DNA of 40,111 nt from a virus, in IMG/VR virus record IMGVR_UViG_3300047289_000043, positions 1-40,111 of that record. The stretch is one strand, 5' to 3'. Positions 21,901 to 31,400 of this stretch are shown piece by piece. The translations under genes and the position numbers were made by a program. The notes under the pieces were generated by a model. It searched no databases and was not told the DNA's origin. It saw only the letters and a program-made list of their open reading frames with translations. Position 1 is the stretch's first letter, and each line of letters begins with the position of its first letter.

Positions 21901-23956
21901 CATTCGTATCGGTCAATCCGTTTCCAAATACCGTGACGCAGTTAAGAAACTTCTACACCCAACTGGTCTAGCACTGTTCGGTGAGGTTAGCTTGATCAGT
22001 AAGGTTGGTGCTCTAATCCGCATCATGAACGATCAGAAGGCAATTCTTACCAACATCGTCAACTTGAATTTGAAAGTGTCTGCACTTGCTGTTGGTAATT
22101 GGCAAGAAACCACCAATCGTTTGTTGGTTGAAAATTCAGATACATATTCTCACCTATTCATGGAAGGTGGTATCCGTGAAGCTGTACAACTAGAAGACAG
22201 CATCGAAGGCAACGAACAATACTTGCTATCTGAAGAAGGTAATGTCTTTGTGTCAGAAAGATCTGGCGAAGAAGGTAGAAGTATCCTGATGGAAACTGGC
22301 TATAAGATTCTATCTGAAGAACAACAGTCCACATTCTTCCCTGAACACATTCTGCAAGAACAGTACAACTTCTTCAGAATGGAAAACGACACTTCTCACG
22401 CAAAGTCTAGAAACCCAGACATCCGTAAAGAGCAGTGGGTTATCTCTATTGAAGACTTTATGCCATCGTTTGCTGATGACGATGTTATCAAACTCGAATC
22501 TGCGCAGACAGACGGTAACGGTGTTATCATCGGTGAAGACAATGATCTATTGTTGGAAGACGGTGGTCGCTTCTTGAAGCAACAACAATACTCACGACCA
22601 GCACCAAGCATGCGTGTTCTACAATCTGAGATGTTGCCTCCGCTAATCATTCCAGAGTTACCGCTCAATACTATTCACTTGTTGGAAATGTCTCCTTCTA
22701 CATTCAAGGAGATTGTGTTTGGTATCAGCACTAAAGTCGACTTCAATTACAATGACGGTGGTTTGCTACTAGAAGACGGTGCTAAACTTCTATATGAAGA
22801 TGGTAGCTGGATTGCAGACAGAGCTTCTTATCCAAACATTCCAAACGACAAGTCTGTCACCGACATTCGTGTTGAATCAGTTCCTGCCAACGTAGAGCTG
22901 GATAACTTGTTGTTGGAAGACGGCAACTTCCTATTAGCTGAAGACGTTTACCCTGCTGGTTATCACTTCACCGCTAACATTGATGCAGCTCTAGCTGGAG
23001 CTAGAACTATCACTGGTTATGCAACCAAGTCTCAGTTCTCTAGCCAGTTGGTGCAAGGCATGCGTATCCGTGAAGGTTTGCAGTTCTCCATCTCTCAATA
23101 CTATGGTTTCGGCGAAGGTACTGTTACTGCAGTGAACTTTGAAGCTGACCCAGTTACGTTTACCATTGAGTTGGACGATGCGCTGACGACAACCCATTCC
23201 GATACTCCATTGGTAAGTATTGCGTTCACACCAGAACACTTTAAGCTACGTTGCGACCACCAGTCTCAGATTATCTTTGGGGCTAACTTTACCTCTGAAG
23301 TTTCTCCAGTTAAGACCGTGGATCCTATCACTGGTGCGGTGACGTATGATAAGATGTCTGTGAAGGTTCAGGCTAGACCATCGTTCAAACAAAATGGTGG
23401 TGCTCTATCCTTCTTGGAACAACGTAAGTTCGGGTTCGCTCCATACGTTTACGGTTCTAAAGGTTCGCTACAAGTTGTTCCAGCCACCACATATATTGGT
23501 GTAGGTTGGACTGCAGACACAGAATTACTAACCAAGCAAGTGGTGAATAACGACAATAAAGCGTATGAAGTGGTTACTGCAGGAACAACTGGTTCTTCTG
23601 CACCGACACATACTTCTGGAATTGTTGTAAATGGCACCGCTGAATTGCAATATATCGGTCCAGCGAAACTAAATATAGAATACTCCGAACCACCTGGATT
23701 CACTGGTGGTTGGTATGACCAGTACCCATCGCCAAACAGAGATTACTGGAACAACGAGTCATTGTTGTTAGAATCGGGCGACACATTGCTGAATGAGACA
23801 AACGATTCTCATCTAATAGAGTTTATGGAGTCTAGTGGTGATACGCAGATCAAACACTTTGCACACGTCACTGTTTACGACATCATAAATAGAAAGAATA
23901 AAAGATCAAAATATGCAGTAGGTTCCCACATCGAGATCTACAAAACTGCTGCATAA
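18980..23956 (+). CDS. Very large baseplate wedge protein at the gp7 position
   Basis: A 1658-residue protein following gp6 and preceding gp8, the place of T4 gp7 (1032), which initiates wedge assembly. The N-terminus is a conserved marine T4-like block (LPEFVREDHPYFINFLEAYY, EWLEV) followed by KGTPKSYDLLFRLMFNESPQ. Next come beta-rich modules at about 215-370 of the type 'NGGxGYxxPPxIxIxxxGxxA', and a conserved piece at about residue 967, YQDYSYVIRIGQSVSKYRDA, ending HPTGLALFGE. From about residue 700 on, many degenerate LLLEDGxxLLxE segments occur, and two copies of a 'YEVVTxGxxGxxxPTHT' module flank them. Identity with T4 gp7 itself is by position; the expansion looks like domain insertion. 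Shine-Dalgarno weak (AGGTAA). Confidence 0.75.
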   Translation: MAKVKAKVSTVVGKQLPEFVREDHPYFINFLEAYYEWLEVNYKPRDLENIIDIDSTVDEYVEHFADQFAALMPKNMAGDRRLVMKHAKEIYLAKGTPKSYDLLFRLMFNESPQEIYYPKKDMLRASDGKWQQQNIIRGYDVEGDSFNLIGQVIYQDPVSFGDAGAQARIESIVKYNVGVELITEINLSDSNKFGVFQPNQLAYGLSTVDGTRVYVRLIPMITSLEVTSGGKYYVGGDKIIVDESTGIPATAVAILDDTDGSIASIKVTNGGLGYIEQPVITINGNGMNASARAVISFGRVASIDITNPGIGYTDPPTIIISNSTGGGVDFNGEVSTVKTGSITRIHVANGGDGHYYKQPILFDNTDAGFGGSAAVTTAVAEVSQIDYGMILLESANRWTEGESVVGGIGTRYIHERNEYEVVTEGVFGTTGPTHTYGTAVNGTAMVKYVGRASGNLLMEGDVGRSMMEPNRIYSYNSVGQLTQPPIHPQGSLYYDMNYDGTVKTPAEDTVDNTVTNPLYGAIKEIKLISGGKHYNKLPIPYVMTDFIVSMMTELDTNIVTCKTEFAHELLEGQKIIISGSLNAIVDGAASVASIVDNYTFTFRAPGTTIFSMGGSIAAPYKKQSLWADKTTNPAAQRKNSTAKLLALSDQIGSVTKGIISNFGYYYDTAKVSSPAVLVVDNVNGSFAAGETISLLPQTLAREDAIEDGFLLESGLGKIKSESQSTASGTFDEYVSYNGTLRLSPASSRQGILLEDGSAILTEEFVSFNSGIPWTEDTAVTLNQYLNYNNKIYRVTIPGTTAKTFTRSGVSGNTDSFSIVVTGGAESFTLGMLVAGDGVAEGATITSISNNSLTLSIPNTAPVAGNTLTFSTPPVHSNGAIVNGTATLLAVDGYVSADRNMLVGEKSGVFSANNTLRGETSGATAVIVDGSVAQIKTIIGAYGETTGSFLDSDGKISDGSKKLQDSFYYQDYSYVIRIGQSVSKYRDAVKKLLHPTGLALFGEVSLISKVGALIRIMNDQKAILTNIVNLNLKVSALAVGNWQETTNRLLVENSDTYSHLFMEGGIREAVQLEDSIEGNEQYLLSEEGNVFVSERSGEEGRSILMETGYKILSEEQQSTFFPEHILQEQYNFFRMENDTSHAKSRNPDIRKEQWVISIEDFMPSFADDDVIKLESAQTDGNGVIIGEDNDLLLEDGGRFLKQQQYSRPAPSMRVLQSEMLPPLIIPELPLNTIHLLEMSPSTFKEIVFGISTKVDFNYNDGGLLLEDGAKLLYEDGSWIADRASYPNIPNDKSVTDIRVESVPANVELDNLLLEDGNFLLAEDVYPAGYHFTANIDAALAGARTITGYATKSQFSSQLVQGMRIREGLQFSISQYYGFGEGTVTAVNFEADPVTFTIELDDALTTTHSDTPLVSIAFTPEHFKLRCDHQSQIIFGANFTSEVSPVKTVDPITGAVTYDKMSVKVQARPSFKQNGGALSFLEQRKFGFAPYVYGSKGSLQVVPATTYIGVGWTADTELLTKQVVNNDNKAYEVVTAGTTGSSAPTHTSGIVVNGTAELQYIGPAKLNIEYSEPPGFTGGWYDQYPSPNRDYWNNESLLLESGDTLLNETNDSHLIEFMESSGDTQIKHFAHVTVYDIINRKNKRSKYAVGSHIEIYKTAA
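21080..23840 (+). repeat. Degenerate LLLEDGxxLLxED coding repeats in the gp7-position gene
   Basis: At least eight copies of a short motif: IEDGFLLESG, GILLEDGSAILTEE, EEGRSILMETGYKILSEE, NDLLLEDGGRFLKQ, GGLLLEDGAKLLYEDG, NLLLEDGNFLLAED, ESLLLESGDTLLNE and weaker versions around LFMEGG and LLSEEG. Spacing is irregular. They look like exposed two-strand beta turns scattered through the second half of the protein rather than a regular solenoid. Confidence 0.7.
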
Positions 23957-23982
23957 CCTAACGCCATCATAAGGAGACAAAC

Positions 23983-25410
23983 GTGGCTGCAATTATTACA
24001 AACAAATTCCGTATTCACAACGCTCAGTCATTCAAAGAAGGTTTCTCTGAAGCTGCAGCAACTAACATCTATTTGGGTATTGGTCGTCCACAATCGTGGA
24101 CTAACGAAAACTCCCCAGACACACCATACGACACCGTTGGTGACGAGTTCTATAACTGGGACGACATGTTGGCATTGAAGCGTGTACAATCTACAGACGT
24201 ATCCCTAGCAGTGGTTCGCCGCAACTGGGTGTCTGGTAAGTACTATGACGTGTATCGCCATGACTACAACGGTATCACTTATGGCGTAAACTTGGACTCT
24301 GGCGCTAACACTACTCCAGCTTCTTTGTTCGACGCTAACTTCTACGTTATCACTGACGAATACAACGTTTACAAGTGTATCAGTAACGTCAGCCCAACAA
24401 CTGGTTCTATCATCCCTTCGATCACGAAGCCAACTGGTACTTCCACTTCTACAATCACAACTTCTGACGGTTACGTTTGGAAGTACATGTACACTGTCGC
24501 TCCAGCTGACGTTTTGAAGTTCGTTTCTACAGACTTCATCCCAGTTAAGACATTGGTTACCAGCCCTGGATCCACAGATGCTTACTATGGTCAATACTTG
24601 ATCGAACAAGCTGCAGTTGACGGTGCTATCGAGAAGATCGTTATGGTCAACTTCGGTACTAACTACACAGCTGAACAAGGTGCTATCGCTGTAACTATCA
24701 CTGGTGACGGTAACGGTGCAACCGCTGAAGCTATTCGTGATTCCAACAACCGCATTATCGGCATCAACATGCTGACCAAAGGTTCTGGTTACACATGGGC
24801 ACGTGTTGAATTGGCAGACCCAGCTTCTGGTACTGACGTTGCAACTGCTCAAGCATTGATCTCTCCAAAAGGTGGTCACGGTAAAGACGCTGTTGAAGAA
24901 CTAGGTGGCTTCTACGTCATGATGAACGTTCGTTTGGAATATGATGATGGCGCTGGCGACTTCCCTATCGATAACGACTATCGTCGTATCTGCTTGATCC
25001 GTGATCCATATAACTTCGGTACTACAACAATCTCGTCTTCACAGACTCTATTGGCTAACCGTACTGCTAGCTACACTGCTGTTTCTGGTACGTTCTCCAT
25101 TGACGAAGAAATCTCTGGTGGAACTTCTGGCGCTAAGGGTAAGATTGTTTCTTTGAACACTGGTTCTACTCCAAAGACTCTACGCTACATCCAAACTCAA
25201 AACGATGCAGCTGGCGAAACCACTGGACGCTTGTTCCAAGTTGGTGAGACTATTACTGGCACCATCTCTGGCGCAACAGGCACAATCAGTGCTATTGCTG
25301 ATCCAGATGTCGTTCCAGACAGCGGTGACATTATCTACGTTGAAAACCGTCGCCCAATTAACCGTGCTGGTGATCAGATCGAAGACATCAAGATCATCGT
25401 AGAAATGTAA
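23983..25410 (+). CDS. 8: gp8 baseplate wedge protein
   Basis: Homologue of T4 gp8, a dimeric wedge protein that binds gp7 and gp10. GTG start with a strong AAGGAG ribosome binding site 6 bases upstream. The N-terminus NKFRIHNAQSFKEGFSEAAA, then TNIYLGIGRPQSWTNENSPD and the segment VVRRNWVSGKYYDVYRHDY, is the gp8 pattern; DGYVWKYMYTV follows. At 475 residues it is longer than T4 gp8 (334), because of a C-terminal beta region with two SGAxGxI-type repeats (SGGTSGAKGKIVSL; TGTISGATGTISAI). It closes with DQIEDIKIIVEM, as in the family, where the end is 'Q.E.ik.iiefm'. A minus-strand open frame of 224 codons inside it is a shadow. Confidence 0.92.
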   Translation: MAAIITNKFRIHNAQSFKEGFSEAAATNIYLGIGRPQSWTNENSPDTPYDTVGDEFYNWDDMLALKRVQSTDVSLAVVRRNWVSGKYYDVYRHDYNGITYGVNLDSGANTTPASLFDANFYVITDEYNVYKCISNVSPTTGSIIPSITKPTGTSTSTITTSDGYVWKYMYTVAPADVLKFVSTDFIPVKTLVTSPGSTDAYYGQYLIEQAAVDGAIEKIVMVNFGTNYTAEQGAIAVTITGDGNGATAEAIRDSNNRIIGINMLTKGSGYTWARVELADPASGTDVATAQALISPKGGHGKDAVEELGGFYVMMNVRLEYDDGAGDFPIDNDYRRICLIRDPYNFGTTTISSSQTLLANRTASYTAVSGTFSIDEEISGGTSGAKGKIVSLNTGSTPKTLRYIQTQNDAAGETTGRLFQVGETITGTISGATGTISAIADPDVVPDSGDIIYVENRRPINRAGDQIEDIKIIVEM

Positions 25411-25418
25411 AATAAATA
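25411..25418 (+). promoter_or_regulatory. Late-promoter-like box AATAAATA before the 2606-aa gene
   Basis: AATAAATA directly follows the gp8 stop codon, 37 bases before ATG 25456. This leaves room for a normal leader with AAGAGA, a modest ribosome binding site. Of the late-like boxes in the window this has the most conventional placement. Confidence 0.45.
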
Positions 25419-25455
25419 CATCTTGTCAGCACACTAATTACTAAGAGAAAACAGA

Positions 25456-28400
25456 ATGTCAATTAACTTTAACGTCGCACCTTATTATGATGATTACAGC
25501 GAAGATGATGATTATCTTCGCATCTTGTTCAGACCTGGATATGCTGTTCAGGCACGTGAGTTAACACAGCTACAAACTATCCTACAAAAGCAAGTCACTC
25601 GTTTTGGTGACCACGTATTTAAGAACGGATCGCAGGTAATCCCTGGATCGGTTAACGTGGACAATACGATTCACTTCGCTAAGTTGGAGAACGTGTATCT
25701 AACTCAGACTGTTAACACTTACCTTAGTCAGTTTGTTGACAAGATCGTCACTGGTCTTGAGTCTGGCGTTAAAGCATTGGTGGTTGATACCTCTGAGTGT
25801 GATTGCGTCGACAAAGTCGAAAGCGATATCCCAACTCTATACTTCAAGCTAGAAAGTCCAGGCGGTACTGAAGGCGAAACAAGTCGTTTCATTCCAGGTG
25901 AGACTCTGGTTGCGTATGCAGCTGACAACACCACACTAACAAACTATCGTTTATCGTCAGATCAAACATCTGATTTGTTTGTGAACATCAGATCGTTCGG
26001 TGACAATGGTGTTGCGGCTACTACCTACTCTAAGAATGCATCAAGTGACGTTCTTGGTTACGGTTATGTTGTTGAAGTCGAAGCTGGTGTTTACTACGTT
26101 GACGGATACTTCATCAAGAACCAAGAAATGCACTTGTACATTGGTCGTTTCACAACAACTCCATCGTACCGTGTTGGTTTCCAAGTAACTGAATCTATCA
26201 TCACTCCTGAAGAACAACCATTGTTGGCAGATAACTCTCAAGGTTCTACCAACTATGCAGCTCCAGGCGCACACCGTTACAAGATTTCCTTATCTCTAGT
26301 TAAGCTACCACTTGACTCTACTGACGACATTCGATTCATCGAATTGCTACGTGTTGTTAGTGGTCGTGTTCAGCACAAGATTCAAACATCTTCCTATGCT
26401 CAACTAGAAAAGACATTGGCTCGTCGTACATTCGATCAGTCTGGTAACTATGAAGTCAGCAAATTCAAATTGACATCACGTGAGCATTTGAACAGCAATG
26501 GAAATGGTGTTTACCCTCCAATCCCAGATAATGGCGTCCTTGTTGCTGATCAAGTTTACGGCGACGAAGACAAATTTGTTATTGCTGTGGATCCAGGGAA
26601 AGCGTATGTAGAAGGTTTCGAAATCGAATCTACAGCTACCCAATTTATCAGTATTGATAAAGCCAGAGAAAACACTATCACTGGTGATGAAGGTGGGCAT
26701 ATTGTTCGTCAAGATGACTATCCTATCGCCACCCCAGTTGGTAACTACCTAGTTGTCAATAACGTATTCAGCTACCCAGACCTAACCGCATTCCCTCTAG
26801 TTTACTTGTACAACAAGTCTAGAGCACCAGCAGGTGGTTCTGCTTTAACAGACGGCACTCCTCCAGTTTCTGGAAAGGTTGGTACTGCTCGTGTTAAGGC
26901 ATTCCAACTATATTCTTCTGCATACACCACAGGTGATGCTACTCAATTCATGCTTGGTTTGTTTGACGTTCAAATGGACACAGACTCTACCACTGGACAG
27001 AAGTATAACTTCGCATCTACAGTTAAGTCTGTTGCTGGCGCAACCAGCGGAACAAACACATTCACTTGTGATGTAGTTCCAGGCTTCTTCCAAATTGTTG
27101 GTGCAGCTTCTAGCACTAGCGGTAACAAGACTGTTACTGGTGTGGGTTCTCTATTCGTTGACCAACTAGCCGTTGGTGATATTCTTTACATCAACGGTAC
27201 TGCTGCTGGTGTTATCCCTGCATATGCTGCTGGTACAGCTGGCGTTCAATCTAACGTGTCTCTATTGTTGGAAAATAATGCTCCAGCAACTCTTTCTGGT
27301 ATTGCAACAGTATTCCGTGCAGAACTACAAGATCCAAAGTACGATTCTCTAGTGTTCAAGTCTGAATTCAGAACATTGAAAACCCTACGTGGTTTGGATA
27401 CTGCAGGTAATGACACAATTAAGTCAAGCACCCAAACTGTTCGTCGTAAACTAACAGCTAACGCTGACGCAAGCAACCTATCTTATACATTAACTTCTCC
27501 GTCGGAATTCTTCGATTCAGTTCAGTCACTGGCTAACTATACATTGTTTGACGATACAACCAAGACTTTCGTTGCCATCACTGGTAGCCATATCAGTTTG
27601 ACGTCAGATAGAAAAACATTCACAGTATCTGTAAGTGGTGCAGGTCTAACTGCATCCAGAGCATATACTCTTATCGCAAGTATTGTTCAAACTGGAACAC
27701 CAGCTGGTGAGCGCACCAAGACAATGAACTTGGATTATGCACACTTGGTGACTGGTAAGAAAGAAGTTAGCAACACAGTTATTACTCTGCCACATTCTGA
27801 CGTTCTACGAATCAAAGACATTCGTGTAACACCAGGAAATTTTGACACATACTCTGCATCAAATTCTGTAAGTATTAAAGACAAGTACATCTTTGATGAT
27901 GGTCAGCGTCAAACTCACTATCAGCAAGCTACGCTTACTCTAATTCCAAACAGCGCACCTCCTTCTGGTGCAATCACAGTTACGTATGATTACTTTACCC
28001 ACACTGGTAGCGGTAACTACTTCTCTGTAAACTCTTATGATGCAGCTATTGCAAACACAGCAAACAACTTCACATACTCTGATATCCCTACCTATGCAGT
28101 TAAGGGTACAGATGGTAAAACTGAAACTGTTTACCTAAGCGATGTTATTGACTACCGTCCAGTTATCGGCGGCTCCAATACATTCGCACCAGAGTTGCCA
28201 AAGATCGGCGAAGACTTCAACACTAGCTTGGCTTACTACTTGCCACGTTTCGACAAGATCGTTCTAGATAACGTTGGTCGTTTCAATGTATTGAAAGGTA
28301 TTCCTGCTCTTGATCCAATTGAACCAAAGGATCCAAAAGAAGGTATGGTAATGTGCTCCATTTACGTACCTGCCTTTACACGTTCCACTAAAGAGATTCG

Positions 28401-31400
28401 TGTATATCCACGTGATAACAAACGTTACACAATGAAGGACATTGGTAACTTGGAACGTCGTATCCAAAACTTGGAATACTACGTTTCCCTAACTCTACTT
28501 GAGCAAGAGACAGCATCGCTTTCCATTAAGGATGCCAACACAGGTCTTGATCGCTTCAAGAACGGTTTCATTGTTGACCAATTTACTGGTCACGGTGTTG
28601 GTGACGTTAAGAACATCGACTACCGTATTGCTGTTGACCCAGCACGTGGCGAACTACGCCCAATGCACTATACTGATGCACTAGACTTGATCGAAGACGT
28701 CACTTCTTCCGATGAGCGTTTTGCTCAAAGCTACAAGAAGAACGGCGACATCATTACCCTTCCATACACAACATCGTTGTTTATCTTCAACCCTAACGGT
28801 ACACGTTCTATTGACGTTAACCCATACAAGGTTGCAGCTTTTAAGGGTGAAGTTCAGTTGATCCCAGAAGGCGACAACTGGAAAGATACAGATCGTCGTC
28901 CAGATTTGCAAGTTACTGATGACAACAACTCAGATGCTATTAAATACATGGCTGAAAAGTTGGGTGTTACTGGAACAGTTTGGAACCAATGGCAAACTCA
29001 GTGGACAGGTTCTACCTCCACAACTTCTACATTCCAAACTGGTAACCCTAACGCACGTCGTCAAACTGTTACTGGCTACGCAACAACTACTACTGTTGAC
29101 ACAGGTACTCAGTCCAGAACTGGTCTTCGCACTTCTGCAACAGAAACAGTTAACACTCAAGACTACGGCGACCGTGTTGTAGACATCTCGTTTGCAGAAT
29201 ACATGAGAGCACGTCCAGTGACTTTCGTTGTTAGCAACTTGAAGCCAAGCGGTAAATTTTATCCATTCTTCGATGGCGACTCAGTTGCTGAGTATGTAAT
29301 TCCTGCTGATGTGTTCAAGGTTACCAGATTGTCTGGCACTTCAATCATGAACTTCGATGCAGAGTCTACGAAGGATCGTGTTATTGCTGGTGATGCTGAG
29401 CGTACTGAGGATGGTCAGGCTCAAATTGCTTACCAGATCGGTGACGTTCTACAGAATGATGCCCATACTCCATGTACTATCCAAACAATCACTCAGATTA
29501 CAGACCCACTAGGTGCAGCAACCCTAACGTTGACTGTTGACCAGATCTCTGGTGTTCGTGTTGGTCACCACGTTGAGTTGTATAACTTGAACGCTGGTAA
29601 GGTTGTGCAGAACATTGTTTCTTACGACCCAGTTAAGAAGACTCAAGTTACTATCACCAACAGAGCGTTGCCAACTGCCAATGAATTGAACAACAGAAAG
29701 TTCAAAGTCTCAGCAGTTACTCCATCTGTTGTTGGTCTAACAACTGGTACAGGTACTATTACCCTAACCACTCTAGATGGTAAAAAGATCCCATCCTTCA
29801 GCGCATACAACAAGTCTGCATACAAAGGTACTGATGGCGGTAAGTTGACACGTCTACGTGCTTCTTGCGTTGTTGTTCAAGATGGTGTTATTGACGCCAC
29901 AGACACTCTTGGCGTTGCACAAATTCAAGACTTGTTCGTTGCTAACATTAAGAATGGCTTCTCAATCGGTGAGTCCCTAACTGGTAAGATCAACTTTGCT
30001 GGTGGTACAAGAAACCGTGTAACGTTAACTTCTGTTAATGGTACAATTTCTGGTATCCCAACAATGAAGCAGTTTGGAGATCCAATTAGAACTGACGTTA
30101 ACGGTTCCACTGCTGGTGTGTTCAAACTACCAAATAGTGATGCTAAGAGATTCCGCACTGGTGAGCGTGATTTTAAGTTGACAGACAACCAGTCTAACAG
30201 CGACGCAAACTTCGACTCGAAAGGTAGTGCAACATACTACTCACAAGGTATCACTCTATCGAAAGAAGCTACTGTTGTTAACAGCCGTACTGTTACCTTC
30301 ACACAAGACCGCTTGTATGAGTCTATCCCAGTTCGTCGTGTTTCCACTTCAACTCGTGTTCTATACTCATACTACACTGGTCACGATCCAATCGCTCAAA
30401 CCTTCGTTGTATCTGCAACAGGTGGTGCGTTTGTAACTCACGTTGACTTGTATTTCTCTGAAGCAGGCACTCGCCCTGTAACAGTTGAACTTAGAACAAC
30501 GAATATGAATATCCCGTCAACTAAGATCATCCCACTATCACAAGTTACAAAGACTCCAAACAAGATTAAGACTTCTGAAGATGGTTCTGTTGCAACACGA
30601 TTCACTTTCCAAGCCCCTATCTACTTGCAAGATAACGAGATGTATGCATTGGTCGTTAAGACTGACCAACCTGGATGCCAATTGTTCGTTTCTGAAGTCG
30701 GTAAGGAAGACATCTTAACTGGTAACATTGTTACAGTTCAGCCTTTGACTGGTTCTTTGTACTTGTCTCAGAACAGTAAAGAATTTGAAATCAACCCATT
30801 GTTGGATATGAAGTTCCGCATGCACAAAGCAGACTTCGTGACCAACACAGTTGCCCAACTTCAACTACGTGCTCAACCACCAAAGCGTTTTGCTCTAGAC
30901 GAAAACCCATTTGAAGTTAGCCCAAGTACTGACATTGTGCGTGTTCATGCTCGTCGTCACGGATTCTCTGCAGATGACATCGTTCTTCTAGACGGTATTG
31001 AAGAATGGATCGATGAAGAGGCAGGCACTAAGAAGTATTACGGTGCAAGCAATAACACTTATGGTATTCCAGGTGAGTTGTTGAATGGACCGCATACAGT
31101 TCTCGCTGACGGTATTGATATTGATTCGTTCTGTATCAGAATCCAAACAACAGATGAGTATCTAGACACTGAAACTTCTACTCTATCACCAAACAGATTG
31201 ATCACCAATGCTGCTGGAACGCAGAACGACCTAACAGGAACAACGTTCGACGTCACTGTCCAGTCTATTATGGACGAATTTGTTAAGGGTAACTACGGTG
31301 GTACTGGTGTCACATGCTCTCGTCAACTAATTCTTGACGAAGTGTTCTTGAAGAGCGATAGCATTGTGACTAGCGACAGCACACTAGACTGGTCTGTTCA

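Noticed and set aside
24205-24879. A 224-codon open frame on the minus strand inside gp8
   Set aside because: gp8 is a confident assignment; the antisense frame is Cys/Ser/Val-rich without recognisable structure and has no promoter or ribosome binding site.
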